Origin: Coleophoma eucalyptorum
Lineage: Eukaryota; Ascomycota; Leotiomycetes; Helotiales; Dermateaceae
Direction of reading: 5' to 3'
Assembly: GCA_026120035.1 (NCBI GenBank)
Contig: JALRME010000008.1
Coordinates: forward strand, 310,001 to 374,000
Length of the DNA stretch: 64,000 nucleotides
The notes below the pieces were generated by a model, which was given only the letters and a program-made list of their open reading frames with translations, was not told the origin of the DNA and made no database searches. Shown one piece after another: positions 32,801 through 46,023 of the stretch (within the stretch, counting starts at the first letter, position 1; each line of letters starts with the position of its first letter). Position numbers and translations under genes: made by a program.

Positions 32801-33310
32801 TTTAACTAGCTTTATTCTTGAAGAGCTAAGACACAAACCATTTCATTTGAATATTGTTACACAAAAAGGAGATTGTGTTTGGAATGTACTTTTTGAAATT
32901 GAAAAGCTCCTGACTGTGACAGCCTGGAAGAGTCCCGCCTTAAATACTTGACTGATGCCCAGAGTTTAGACAAAGCATATCGCATGATTTTGATTCCAAA
33001 AAATATACTATTGACTCTTTAAAATCAAGTTGCACAAATTATCATGTCATCTTGATATGAGCTTCCTCTGTATAACACAACTGTCCCCTTCCTACTTAAA
33101 ACAATTTCAAGAATACAGTAGAGGGCAATACTAATAATTGTCTTAGATAATCAACCAGCTGATAATCTCTAGGTTGCTTTTCACGCTCGAAAATGAAAAT
33201 TTCAAGTGCAAATGATAAAATCTGTTTTTTAAACAAGGTATTTCATAGTTGCTATAATACAAGTTGACAATAACTATTATCTATCCGAGAAACGATTCAT
33301 TTACTGGCTC
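29824..33310. other. AT-rich gene desert with a poly-C tract
   Basis: About 3.5 kb with no gene that I can support. The short frames present (for example 31300-31560 minus and 32379-32612 plus) lack codon bias, splice signals and family motifs. A run of twelve C residues stands at 30963-30974. I see no terminal repeats, transposase or reverse transcriptase motifs. Confidence 0.5.
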
Positions 33311-34234
33311 TTAAGCGGTAAAGACAAGAGCAGCAGTCTTAGTCTTCGTAGCAGTACGAGTCTGGAGGGGTCGAGCATTAGGACCGAAGCCGGCTTTAGC
33401 TTTCGCAAGAGTGGCGGCATCCACAGTAAGAGCCTTGCTACTAATGATGAATTCAACACCCTCGGTGCAGGGAGGGGTAGTAAGCGAGCCAGAATATCTG
33501 CAAGTGAGATTAGTACGAGTTCTCATGTTCTAAATTGAGAGAGGCGCACCTGAGGACTGTATTGGAACTCAACGATGTTGCTAGAGCTTTGAATGATAGT
33601 GCGCCAGTCTTAACGGTGTCGCCTCCATTTGGAATCTGGTCCACTTTGTCAAGAACGGCGCCGATTAATGGGTCCTGAGCTCCAGAGTTGATCATGAAGC
33701 CAACAACTGCTATAGAGCCTAGTTAAATCATTAGTAAATTTTTTATAGATCTTTGGTAGGAGTTAGAGAGCGCATACTCCCAGACTGAAAGACAAAATGC
33801 GCTTCGGCTGCGGCACCTGCACCATTGATTTTGTGCTCACTTGGGTTGTGAAAGTGGAACTGTGCCAAAGTGAATGACTTTCCACCAAATTTCAGAGAAC
33901 CACCCGTGCCTACGACTTCCACAGTACTGCCCAAGTTCTCGAAGTCGGCTCCGGCACTATCTGGGATAGACATTTGGAATCCTGAACCTGCTTCGGTAGT
34001 GGCATCAGGTGCAGCGAGGTTGATAGGCGATTGCTGAGTGCCATTGCCGCAAAGGGCATACTCAGGACGGATAGTAGCCCACTTGTCTGGACCGGTAGCT
34101 CCCGAATAGGAGAAATCTGGAGCAGTGAACCCGGCTCTTGGGTCAAGAGTAGTGCCATGAAAGCTGCAAGCGGAGACCGCTTGAAGGAGCAATGCACCAG
34201 CAAAGAGAGGGGTGGTGGCGGTTGAAAAGAACAT
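33311..34234 (-). CDS. Secreted alpha-type carbonic anhydrase
   Basis: Exons 34234..33778, 33718..33550 and 33497..33311 agree in phase; 270 residues. A signal peptide (MFFSTATTPLFAGALLLQAV, then SA) precedes the mature enzyme. QQSPINL and the zinc-ligand block AQFHFHNPSEH with the third histidine in AEAHFVFQ mark the alpha class, and YSGSLTTPPCTEGVEF is the conserved Thr-Thr-Pro-Pro-Cys substrate loop. It converts carbon dioxide to bicarbonate and protons at the cell surface or outside. All catalytic residues seem present. The C-terminal tail is Thr/Lys-rich without a clear GPI signal. It stands alone between two deserts. Confidence 0.95.
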
Positions 34235-37200
34235 TTTAAAGTGAAAGTAATAACCGGAAAGGCTTAATAGGAACTAATGTGGTGGAAGATAAGAAATGAA
34301 GGTATTTAAATGTGGGTAAAGAAAAGAGATTTGTAAAGGAAGTACTGTAGAGATGACCAGCAAGGAAAATGATGAGGTTGGAAGAGAGAATAGAGAAAAT
34401 GTGATCAGCTTATATACATTTGAATCACAGCTATAGAGCGAGATCAGTACCCCTAGAGTGAGCACAGAACCAACGAAAATAAGTTCATGATGAGACATCT
34501 TTTGGAGGATATAAAAAGCCCAGTCTTGGCTTGGTTCTCGGCTTGGCGAACAGCTTACTAGATTATTACCCTGGAGTCGTGATCCTTCCAAATAGACAGC
34601 TGTACTGTTCTAGGCATCTGATGAAATCGTCCTTAGTTATCGATGGCTTAGATCGACTTGGCAGAGGATCCGAATTGAACCTCGTAGAAGTTTCACCAGC
34701 GAACAAGACTTAGCGAAGGATCGAAAAAGTGAAGCCAAGTCATTGCGCTTACCCCTTATCGGCAATTTCACGTCGTTTCGTCCCCAGTGAGTTGTCGCAT
34801 TAGCTAGCGACCTTATATGAAACGTGGACTTGGCAAAATCTGAATTATAATATGGTGAAGATGCAAACTTTGCCCACTAAGTCCTAAATACCGGGGAAAT
34901 AAATGAAATATATTTCTATTTACCATTTTAAATAGATAAAGCAAACATATTGCTACAACTTAAGTTTCTATAAATGGTTCTTACGAAGACCTTATCTTTC
35001 TCAACATGGTACAGAGAGTAAGGTGCTTCAAGATATTTATCATATTATTTAGTCATGTAGAGTATACCTATAGTAGATAATTTCATTTTACTACAGAAGA
35101 AAATTACTACGGTACAGAGACAGCCACCATATACTCTAATTCTTCTAAGCTTCGTAGGACTTCGTAGGACACAGCGTGAAGAAAACATCAGAGGGCCATA
35201 ATAACGCTTCAAACTTTTGACAGCATATATTTTGGCCTATGTAATGAGTAATCCGCATGTTCTTGCATGAAAGACTTACTATAGAGTTTGCAGGTTTTCA
35301 ATTGGCCGGGGTATAATTTTATCGCCAGCTCATGGGCTGGAGCTCGCCGTCCAAGACTTACACATAAGCAAGTTGCGACCCATAAGCACCTTGGCTGGTC
35401 GTAGGGGCTATACCAGCTATTAATATACCTATATGTGAGTATTACAATATATTCTTCTTATTCTGGATTCTCTGCGTATTCGGTACTGTAATGTGAATAT
35501 ATATTCCTTATAACAAGCAGCTGGACTGGATCTATTTTTAGCTCTTTCAGCCGACAAGCAGACGCTCGTTTAAGTCACACAGTAGAACTATATGGCCTAA
35601 ACAATAACTTGACATCTCGAGCCTTAGTCTCATATTTAATAAACATCTGTATGTTCCAATTTATTTTATATTGAATCGCGAGGGAGACAGAAGCTGCAGG
35701 AAGTTGACCAAAACTCGTCGCATCAGCCCAGTCTTTTTAAAAGCCTCTCTAAACAGCTACATAAAGCCAGATGACAGTCCAAACAAATCCAATAGTAGAA
35801 TGTAAGCCAAACAGTCAACCTGCCAACTGAAGATGAACTTCAGTCCAGGTATTTGGTCAGCCTCATCGTATCTCTCGGAAAATTGAGGTACTGCGACCTG
35901 CAGCCAAGCCACTATAAGTTGGTGACGCGCAACTGTTGTGCAAGCCACAATTCAACGTGGCAAGCAAGCCACCAAATAGCTGACATCCTTATCAAATGCT
36001 TACGAAGAGAGTTGGAAGCATGTAGGAGGCAAAGAACAACAATACTACAGGGAAGTATTAGCTAGGACCGGCTTTCTCATCCAGTTATTTATTACCGAGA
36101 TTCCTATAGGAACCGCAAATGATTATTGAAACTTCTCTTTTGTTACGGCTATAACAGTAGATCACGCCATCGAGTATTAAATATCTACATTTTAAAGAGA
36201 GAAAGATAGAATGGCTACATATTGCGGAAAATCAGAGAGTCCGAGTTTGAACCAGCAGCGCGAGGTCATGTGGTCACTATATCAGGTGATCAAGAAATGT
36301 TGGTTGCTATGTGACATCTTTGCAGTGCCCGACTGCCAATTTCGAAAAATGTATCCAAACATAATATATACACCCAATTATTAGTTTTTATTTAAGAGCA
36401 CTCTCTCAAAATATCTTCAAGGGAGATGCGGCGGACCAGAGACCATCTATCGCCATGTACATGTAAAAGTAGTTAAGAGCGTTCCAGGCCTTGGATTAAG
36501 CACTCCACAAGTAGGAGCCAGTATCATACCCAGACAGTAGGGTTGAGAACTGAATATTGCCAACCTATATTATAAAGAGAAAACGCGCTCAAGCTTGTGT
36601 TAGCAGAGCAAGGTCATGTGCCCTGCAGATCATGTGATAATACACCGTATTAGCCATATGACAGTTGAGAATATGGAGCTTCGAAAACGAGTTCAGGGTT
36701 TTACATGGTGCAAGTCTTACAATGCTGGTCAGACTCGTAGTTTACACAAAAGTGGAGATAAAGATCGAACTGGCTTAAGTGGAGGAGGATTTTTTGATCC
36801 AAATAAATCATAGCTATGTCCCGTTGTAAGTTTGCACGCGAGTTATAAGACTAGAAGCTTACTATATTGCAGACGTGTTCGTTGAGGAAGTGAGCTTTCA
36901 TTAGATGATATGCTTAATCGTAACTGAGGGCATTCTTAACGCTGTATCGACTGTTGAAAAGTCGTCTTTATGCGTCTTCTACCATAAACGCCATCGTATG
37001 CCCTTTCGTGGGCCAGGCTAGCTTGGCTGAACTATGTTAGCAGCTACAACAATATTCCTCTGCATTCGGATCATAGATCACAAGACGAGCACAAGATCTC
37101 AATAGCAGTAGTTAAAGATGGTCTAGGTTGAAAGATATCATTATTCCAAGCTCGTATAGGCAAGGTGATAAATGTATAAACTTTCCGTCTCAAATAATGG

Positions 37201-37619
37201 TTACGAGCTTTAACGATGTCGTAAACCTGCACCATGTATTAGTCCGGAATATTCGCACGGTTCTAGGTAGTACAGGTTGATCTAAAATGGGCTAGTTCCC
37301 CATACACTCTAGTATCGTGGGGCTTAAAGTTTGAATTCTTCCGCCTTCGAGTATATCACCCCCCCACCATTCCATTCGCGACCACATTTCGCCCTTGTCT
37401 AGACTTTCGAAAGATCCAGCCATTGTTCTGAAATTACAAGTACACCGTGGATCCTAAGATCTGGGGACATGGAAGCTTTCAGTGCGTGGATACGGACCCT
37501 TTGAGCACCCGATCAACAAAGTGCCTAAAAAGATTCAGAATCCTTGGGGGGGTTTCCTGGGGCGTGTCGCTCAATTATTTCCCCACACCACTTTTTAGGT
37601 ATATCTTATTCACACTCAG
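34235..37619. other. AT-rich gene desert, nothing seen
   Basis: About 3.4 kb without a supportable gene. The first ~250 bases are the promoter side of the carbonic anhydrase gene. A ten-base direct repeat, CTTCGTAGGA twice (about 35151-35170), is the only small repeat I noticed. Confidence 0.45.
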
Positions 37620-39019
37620 ATGGCAATATTTGTGGTATGTTTCTTTTAACACACTGTCCGTACATGGCCTCAGTAATCGAGGATTACTATGTTTCTCGAG
37701 GCTGCTGGATTTGAAATATTGGTCAACAACACTCTTGTCTGACATTGACAACAGGACGATGCCCCGCATATTGCGGCAACCATTATTACAATCACGATCT
37801 TAGCATATCTAGTATTTGGATTGCGAGTCTATATTAGACTAACTAAAAATTTCTGGGGCATTGAAGACTGGCTTATGGCAGTAGCAGCAGTAAGTACAGT
37901 GCCTCGTTGTCGACAATAAAAATTATGTTTGTTAACAGTAACATAGGCTCCTTTCGCTGTTCTTACTATAGCATGTGTGGTATCTTCATTCAAAGGTATT
38001 GGTGTTCATAATGATAGATTCAAAGAGCCCGGAAATAAGAAGTATTATGAACAAGGTCTTTTCGTGAGTCTCAAACCTAGCACTTATACCACATTAAAGA
38101 GCGACTAACAGTCAAAGTGGTTCTTTTTATTCGAGGTCTTTTACTGCGTGGCTATCATTCCCATCAAACTCAGCATTTCCTTTATGCTAGTTCGTATTGC
38201 AGAGTCCAGGACGGCTTATGTGATTAGCCAGTATGTTATTATGGGCATGTTTACAATCATGAACTTGATCGCAGCATTCTATATCATCTTCCAGTGCAAC
38301 CCTGTGTCGTAAGTTATCAGTGTCACTTGCCCTACTATAACAGCCCGCTAAATCTGATGCAGTGCAGCATGGAATACACAGCTTATAGCGGAAGGTGGAC
38401 ACTGCAACAACCCCACGATCCTGGCAGATATTTACTATGCCACCACCGCTGTAAATATCGCAACTGACTGGTTCACTGCTTTCATGTGAGTGCTGTTATT
38501 GTTCTTGGAGATCTGAATAAAAACTAATTGTATTACTAGGCCCATTCCCTTATTATGGAAGGTCAATCTCAACTTTAATGCGAAGCTCTCTGTTGGCGTG
38601 ATCTTGGGCCTAGGTGTTTTGTAAGTAAATCAGCATGACACCAACCTCCCCTTGAGATCACTTCTAACTGATTTTCAGAGCATCCATTTCTGCATGTGTT
38701 CGCCTTAAATATACCGTAAACCTAACTAAGCAGCAAGATGACTACCACTGTAAGTTCGAGTCATTATAGCCCTATAGTATCTATTCATAATTTAACAACT
38801 ATATTAATAGATGGTCTTGGGAACATTGTTCTTTGGGGATATGCCGAAAATGGAATCGGCATGCTCGTCGGAAATCTCGCCACTCTTCGGCCTCTTTTTC
38901 GCCGCATATTCAATCTTGGAGGCTCTGAAAGCGGGTCTGCATCAACACAACCTACACCTAAGTACCAGCCTTTCAACGAAAATTGCGAGCTAGGAGTTGT
39001 CAATCAAGACAAGGATTAA
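37620..39019 (+). CDS. Seven-TM rhodopsin-like fungal membrane protein
   Basis: Exons 37620..37634 (tentative), 37755..37889, 37947..38063, 38118..38308, 38363..38485, 38540..38620, 38679..38749 and 38811..39019 agree in phase and give 313 residues with seven hydrophobic spans. Landmarks are FGLRVYIRLTKNFWGIEDWL after TM1, QGLFWFFLFEVFYCVAIIPI, CNPVSAAWNT, DIYYATTAVNIATDWFTAFM with PIPLLW, and WGYAENGIGM with ATLRPLFRR near the end. This is the pattern of the fungal rhodopsin-domain family (PTH11-related integral membrane proteins), receptors or sensors of unknown ligand in the plasma membrane. There is no CFEM domain. The five-codon first exon is a guess; the true start may lie elsewhere upstream. 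Confidence 0.82.
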
Positions 39020-39849
39020 AAGGAACTTGCCTCAACATGCACCAAAGTACAGGGTTGCGTCGGTAACTGCCTACGTCTCAATATTGCAGATATTGGAAGA
39101 ATCGAGAAAACCCAATAGTATTGCGCTGAACCTATCAATATTTCACATCGGTAGAGTAATATGGAGACCACATATTGAAAAGCTACCGAGGAAGAGGAAC
39201 TATGATAGACGTTTGGTGACAATAAACAGAGGCTATTCAAAGCACTAACCATGTGGATTTGAAGCTTAAGTGGAAAGCTAGGGGCTTCCAGAATAGTATC
39301 ACCCCCAAGTAGATGCGGATCGCCATGAGTCTCGGAATCTGAAAGCTGGATGGGCTTTTCTCGAAGATTCGTGTCTATATTAGATAAATAGAATGTATAT
39401 AAACTTCAACCCCTGGACTACGGTTACTAGAGACCTTTGTAGTCCTATCTTGATTATGTATAACTTAGAAGGTTTAGGATTATATACTTGTGGAGCTTTT
39501 TAAAAATTATAGAAAACGCATTGAGTCTCATTATAAGTATGGCTCTTTACAGTTAAAGCAAATTGACCCTGTTTATATATTTCTTCCAACATGATTTGAA
39601 GTTAATTAATACCCATTTGTATTCTTTGAAGCGGGCGCTGGGAGCACGTAACTAGTTGTAGATTATCACAAATTATTATTTTGATGAAGAAATCACCTAT
39701 ATAATAGCAATGAATCACAAAGTACTCTATACATCAGTGAATTTCTCGGAAGAGGTCTAAATAACTTAAATTTGTCTAAAATTTATCCTTTCTAAGCCAG
39801 TATTTGGGCTCGGTGCAGGATATAGTTTCTATCGTATGAAAGGATATAA
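39020..39849. other. Intergenic region between converging genes
   Basis: About 830 AT-rich bases hold the 3' regions of the rhodopsin-like gene and the CoA-ligase gene. No gene seen. Confidence 0.4.
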
Positions 39850-41683
39850 TTATACAACAACCGCATTTATTATGGTTGAGCTCTCACGAGCCATATGATC
39901 GGTGACAAGAGTAATAGGAATAGACTCTTCAATCTCAGACTCATCGCTAGTTTTAACACTCTCTTTGACCTCTACAAGCTTCTTCTCTTGTTCTATCATA
40001 GCCTGTGCAACCAGCCGTCTCTGGACTTTCCCTGTTGCTGTTTTCGGCATATTTTCTGTAAAGTATACCTAGAGGATACCAGTATTAACACACTGATAAA
40101 TGTGGATGCACGAATATAATTTATAACTCACTTTCTTCGGTATCTTAAATTTCGCTGCCTTCTCTCCAAACCATGATAGGAGTTGTTCAGTCGATATCTC
40201 AAAGTTATCTCGCAGCACGACGGCGACAGCCACTTCTTGACCATACAGCTCGTCATCTATCGCAAAGCTGACGGCTTCGAGAATCCCAGGATGCTGTGCG
40301 AATGTATTGTCAATCTCAATCGGACTTATCTTCTCGCCACCTTTGTTGATGAGTTCTTTTATTCTTCCAGTAAGGATCAAGTAACCTTCATTATCCAAGT
40401 AACCTTGATCCCCAGTTCGAAGATAACCGCGATCTGTGAATGTACTTTGGATCACCTTGGGATCAGTAGTGAGATACCCAGATGTCACGTTATCTCCTTG
40501 AACGCAAATTTCACCCACTTTGTTCCTTGGAACTGGGTTACCATCGTCATCTGTAACGATCAAACCGATCCCTTGTGGAATTCCCACGGATCCGGCTTTT
40601 CGAACTCCAGGAGGAAGAGGATTCGACGTCATTTGATGTGCAGCTTCTGTCATAGCATATGCTTCTAGGACGGGTGCGTTAAACAGTTGCTCGATCTGGC
40701 GAGATATCGTTGGAGCCAATGGTGATGAACATGATCGTATAAAGCGAATTGCAGGCATTGGTGTTGGGAGTGGAGACTTTAGCAGGATCTGATGGACCGT
40801 TGGTACCGCTGTGTACCAATTTGCTTTATGGGCAATGAAATCGCGCCAGAAGCCAGAAGCAGAAAATCGTGCCGGAATGATTATAGAGCCGCCGGTCATC
40901 AGAGGAGTCAGGAGTCCTGCAAGAAGTCCATGCACATGGAAAAGCGGCATAACAAGTAAGGTTCGATCTTCAGATATGAGAGCATATGTAGTTTTGATAT
41001 TGACTATACTGATCAGCTTCGAGTTTAGCGATAGAGGAGTTAGACTTACGGATTGTCGTGGTCAAATTTTTGTGAGTGAGTGGTACCTGCTACTGTTAGT
41101 AGAAGTACACTAATAGATTCGCGCCGAAACAATCACTCACAATCTTCGGCCTTCCAGTAGTTCCACTTGTATGAAGAATCAAAGCAATATCGTTGTCCTC
41201 GGGCGTCGAGGTATGCCAAAGCTCTCGGCTCTCAAGATTACCTCTCTCTCCCAAGTCAAGAGCAACTTCATTTCCATTCCAATAAATCTCCGCAACACCC
41301 GCGCCACAGGTTTTGGCAGCCTTAACAGCCGCATATTCATTCTTTATTGAATCTCGAGGAACAAGTAGCAGTGCAGCTTTCAAATCGTCAAGATAGAACT
41401 CGAATTCTTCTTGCTTATATGCAGGATTTAAAGGTGCGGCGATGGCTCGCTGAAATGTGATGGCAAGGAAGGCGACCACAAAATCAAGAGTGTTGGTCTG
41501 TGCAATGGCTACTACCGATCGAGGTCCGATGCCCGAAGCGGCAAGCTTTTGCTGAAATAAAAGGACTTGGTCACGGAGTTGCCGATGAGAGAGTATGACA
41601 GGTGACGTTTCCGAAGGAATAATTATTGAAGTAGAACTTAAATCTACTGGAACAGATTTTAGAGCGGTGAAGAGAGTTGGCAT
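39850..41683 (-). CDS. Acyl-/oxalyl-CoA ligase, ANL family (Pcs60-like)
   Basis: Exons 41683..41141, 41086..41050, 41003..40132 and 40068..39850 agree in phase; 556 residues. The AMP-binding P-loop LHTSGTTGRPK, the motif YAMTEAAHQM, GYLRTGDQGYLD and the C-terminal KTATGKVQRR lysine loop are all present. The segment FQRAIAAPLNPAYKQEEFEF and the block LLVMPLFHVHG match the oxalyl-CoA synthetase/Pcs60 branch, which links an acid to CoA with ATP. Pcs60 proteins usually end near KVQRR-x~10 with a peroxisomal SKL signal. This one has an acidic tail of about 45 residues ending NAVVV, so the signal is missing. An in-frame ATG at 41782 would add 33 residues. It is divergent from a fatty acid elongase. 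Confidence 0.88.
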
Positions 41684-42418
41684 GGTTGAAGATGTAGTGT
41701 AGAGATAATGGTCAAGGAACTTGTAATGGTCTTCGAGGAATGGTACAGAACAAATAGTGACATAGGTATCTACTGTATACACAGACTGAACTGTTTAGTT
41801 GAAGCTCCATACCCATTTAATTCTAACTACGGGTCATCTCTTCATTCGCTTTGGGCAGGGGTATTGCAATGTCTTCGTGAAGTAATGTCATTCAGCACAA
41901 AAAAAAGCACTAGATTAAAATAGCTGCCTAGTCAATAGCCAGATACTGATACACTTGGAGGCCTGTGTGGTTTCGGATTAGCTGACGAAGGATGCTTGAC
42001 AAGGGAAGAACTGCTGATTATTTGAGAGTTTATCGTTAGATAGTGTCATGTCAGCTAAGCATAGTCGCTTATTGTTTTGTCTCTCGGCATAATAATGTCA
42101 GCAGCATTTAGCTGAGATGGAACGTGCATTACTTACGCACGTTAGTCATTACCATCATCTTCAATTGAGTCTACCTTATCATGACCAGCATAACATAAGC
42201 ATGAATACAAAGGTCCGTGAATTGGGTGTGTATAGTACGTTATGTGATATCATTACACAGCGAGCAGGATGCGTGGTGTATAGACACGTTTGTATATAGG
42301 CACTTTCATTCGACTGGCACAAGTATATCTACACTGTTGACTGGTTTTTTCAAAGACTTCTATTGCGTGTGCAATTGTGCTCTTTCTTCCTTCTCTTCTC
42401 CGGTATCACTTCATCGCA
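41684..42418. promoter_or_regulatory. Divergent promoter of CoA ligase and elongase
   Basis: A region of about 735 bases between two divergently transcribed lipid-related genes. It has no convincing coding sequence. A pyrimidine-rich tract (TTTCTTCCTTCTCTTCTCC, about 42381) precedes the elongase ATG. Confidence 0.4.
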
Positions 42419-43579
42419 ATGGCTTCAACTCACAGCGGCGCGCGTCCCTTGTGGGCGGCGTTCAACAAGCTTTCTGGACTCGTTGCAACATCGCCGGCTG
42501 CTGAATTTGCCTTCATTCCAGAAAGCACTGCCATGTCCACATTCAAAGAGACAGCAATAGCCATGGTGGCCTACTATATCGTCATTTTTGGTGGCAGGGA
42601 GTTGATGCGCAACCGTCCAGCATTTAAGCTCAATTCTCTGTTCATGGCACACAACCTTGGTTTGACAATAATCAGTGGTGGATTGTTGGCCATGTTCCTT
42701 GAGCAGTTAGTTCCAACTCTCTGGGAACGTGGTGTCTACAACAGTGTTTGCTACAAAGAGAATGGATGGACACAGCCATTGGTCATGTTGTACTATGTAA
42801 GTATAAAGTCACTCAAATAATGACCTTGGATTAACCATTCGTAGCTCAACTACCTCACGAAATACCTGGAATTCATCGATACATGTTTCTTGGTGTTACG
42901 AAAGAAACCTTTGAGTAAGCCCCCTCAAGCTTCACGACGTAATAAACAGCAGCTAAATGAACATGCAGCCTTCCTTCATACTTATCACCACGGAGCAACA
43001 GCCTTATTATGCTATGTGCAACTCAGCGGCGAGACACCAGTGTCTTGGGTTCCTATTGTTCTCAACTTGAGCGTTCACTGCTTGATGTACTGGTACTATT
43101 TCCAAGCAGCGAGAGGGGTAAAGATTTGGTGGAAGAAGTACATTACAATCATGCAGATTGTGCAGTTTGTCATTGATCTCGGTAAGTCGTGGAATTATAA
43201 GCAGTGTAAAGTTGGTGGTTGCGCGGGCCGAGGCTAATTGTTTCTTATCGTAGGCTTCGTATACTATCTTTCATACTCTATTCTGGTGCTGAAGTACCTT
43301 CCATTCCTTCCAGCCCGCGAGCGATGCGATGGCAGCGACATGGCAGCATTTTCTGGCGTCGCTATCTTAACATCATACCTTTTCCTTTTCATTGGGTTCT
43401 ATTTCGCTACGTATAAAAAGGCCGGCAAGCCGGCAAGTACCGTTTCGTCTGTAGGCGCAGGTAACTCCCATCACGTCTCAGACTCCACAAGAAGTGCCGT
43501 TGGTACTCTGAAAAGAGTAAACAAGAAGTTCCACCCAAGCATGGATGGAGTACCGACGATTATGACTGACAAGGCTTAA
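42419..43579 (+). CDS. Fatty acid elongase (ELO family)
   Basis: Exons 42419..42796, 42845..42914, 42969..43181 and 43254..43579 agree in phase; 328 residues. The histidine box LHTYHHG, preceded by KKPLT once the second intron is removed, and the block [15 protein letters not shown] define the ELO 3-ketoacyl-CoA synthases of the endoplasmic reticulum, which extend long-chain acyl-CoA with malonyl-Co[17 protein letters not shown] is the family's next landmark. There are about seven membrane spans. The second intron (42915-42968) is 54 bases and open in frame, so a retained-intron product with 18 extra residues just before the histidine box could be made. The C-terminus is Lys/Ser-rich without a perfect KKXX. 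Confidence 0.93.
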
Positions 43580-46023
43580 TATGTGGGCAGTCGTCGGGTT
43601 GTTAGGGACGAGTAATCGGTCATTAGTCATAGCAGCACAAGTAGATAGTGCTGGGGTGGGATTCTCGCTGATATTATTCGTATGCAGAGATGCTCTTTAC
43701 CGCAACCAGTAATTTTCTCAATAATATTTTGTGGCACACGAACACACGGTGCATGAATATCGTGTTGATTGGCTCCTCTTCGTAGCGGCAAGATCTACGC
43801 TTGGTAGATCTTCCCCAAAGAATTATTTGGCCGTAGTTCTAGATGAAATCCTACTAATTATTGTCCTATTACTTATGGGTCAGGCTTTCCACTCTTGAAA
43901 ACCGGCTAAATCAGCTTGATTTTCGGGCTACTAGTAATCAATCTCGCTTAGATTCAAATTCGGGTACTGGTACGTGTAATCTACAGGCAATGTACATGCT
44001 CCAGACGATGGTTTTAAGGGCGCACGTGGAAAGTTGGGATCAAGGTTTGGTGTAGGAAGTAAAGTCATATTAAACGGAATAATAGTTACTTGATTAGGAA
44101 ATCTGGTTCAAAATCTGGTTCATATTCGTTGTTAACTTGGATGGGTCCTTACAAGACCCAAGCACTATAAGATAAGACAAGACCATACGGGTAGCAAGGT
44201 CGGTAGCAAGATAGGTAGATAAGATGATAAAGTACAGTGAATATTGTCGTTAGGTAGTCATCTATCAAGTCTGTATAGAATGGTCTAGCCTTTGCTTTGG
44301 AATGGGATATATGATAGGGCCTTTAAGGGGGTTGCAGGGGCCTTGCCTGCTAACGCTGGTTCTTCGGAAACTATAAAGTAGTGCCACGGCGCATTGCCGG
44401 GCCCCAACTCCCCCAGAAAACACGCCTATCTCACTATCGGCCGAAGCAGCCCTGGAAATTCCGAGAGTGTGGCGCGACAGGCTTTCTGGGCTATATATCT
44501 CTTCCACATATAATGATGGTATGGTGGGATAACGTTATTCCGCGAATATCTACCAGCAAGGTACCCTAGCTGCGGCTCGTCGTCTGTCAAGTTGTCTCGT
44601 CTAGTTGCATATAATCCTTCGCTGACATAAAAGTGGACAACTTACGCAAGCCCTAAATTGCCAGGTCCAAGAGTAATGTTTCTCATAGAGTACTCTACGG
44701 CGTTCTTCTCGAGTGCTTGTTACCAGCTAGAAGCCCATAAGCCTTAAATCTAAACTTAAGCTTTCTAGGCATTCAGAAGGGGAACCTGGCACGTTATGGC
44801 TTTGCCCCTGATCGATGAGCCAACCACAACGAATCCAATTAAAACAATTTAGTCACGAGTTCGCTGTAAATGGTTCACAGCTGCACGTGGTGCTCGAGAA
44901 CTCTAGCATGCGACCAGGAATCTCCGGAGTCGGCGTGCCATGATAATTTAACAGTCCGGCTTGAAGAACAGCTTGTGTAAGTTTGGGAGCCGTTCAAAGC
45001 TTAGATTCGGCAATTGATCTGCATCAAACACTCTTGCGTTCATGAATTAGTGGTCGAGGTAATAAGGTATCCACCCACCTGACATACGCACGCTTGCACC
45101 TTGTTGGCATACAATGCCAATATTGCATACCAGGCTATCCCATATTTGGTATATATTATGTAGATTTCTGTCAGCCAGGGACTCGGGCATTGTATTATGT
45201 CTGGACCGGCAGCGCTGGTGATCGTATTGAGATTGTGCGACAAGCACATCAGTATCTGCCTCCTTGCAAGCACGGTACCCCGATATTCAAGTCTCTGCGG
45301 AACTAGGATTGTGATTTACACCCGTCCACACGACAAGCTTCGTATTTGGTACAATCTGAGCGCCAAATCTCTTCAGATCTATCTTGGAAGCTTGCCACCC
45401 CGGTCAAGCGACCTTCCCGTCGTTTTACGGGGCTTGGGTTGCTGAAAACGCAGCTATCTCTATGCTACTCAATCCCAATGCCTAGCAGTACAAGATCAAA
45501 ACTCAACTTAATCTAAGTATCGCGTATGAGACATAATTTTGAGTATAATCCACCGAAAAGTGGTCACGCGATATAGCCTTCTATCTCACCATTCCAGTGG
45601 GTGGAGATCCTCGAACCTAAAACGTCTCGACGTTCGTCCGTAAGCACATAGGCATAAGAACGGAAGAACCGTGGTACTCCGTTAAATAAGATTTGAGCTA
45701 AAACAGGCTCAGAAGTAAGACGAATTTGGACCCTCAAGGGTGAACGTGTCTGTTACGAGTGCATGCTATCGACGATAGGTAACCGATCACCTTCTTGATT
45801 AAGTTGAAGTTAATGAGCTGGGATTGACCCCACGAGCTCGTACCATATTGCAGCATAGCTGATGAACATACTAGTAGAGTAATTGGGTATGAAGGATTGG
45901 AGCTTGACGTCGCAGCGGATAATCAAGCCGACAATCTTTATATAAGTCACTGTTGACGTTCTTCGTGTTGAATGCCCTCTTTACGCCTCTTGTGACTGAA
46001 AACTTAGTCTCTTCATCTTCAAA
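43580..46023. other. Intergenic desert, nothing supportable
   Basis: About 2.4 kb. The frames present are short and overlap on both strands without motifs. No RNA gene or transposon end recognised. The last 100 bases (TATATAAG at about 45940) form a likely promoter for the bANK regulator. Confidence 0.45.
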
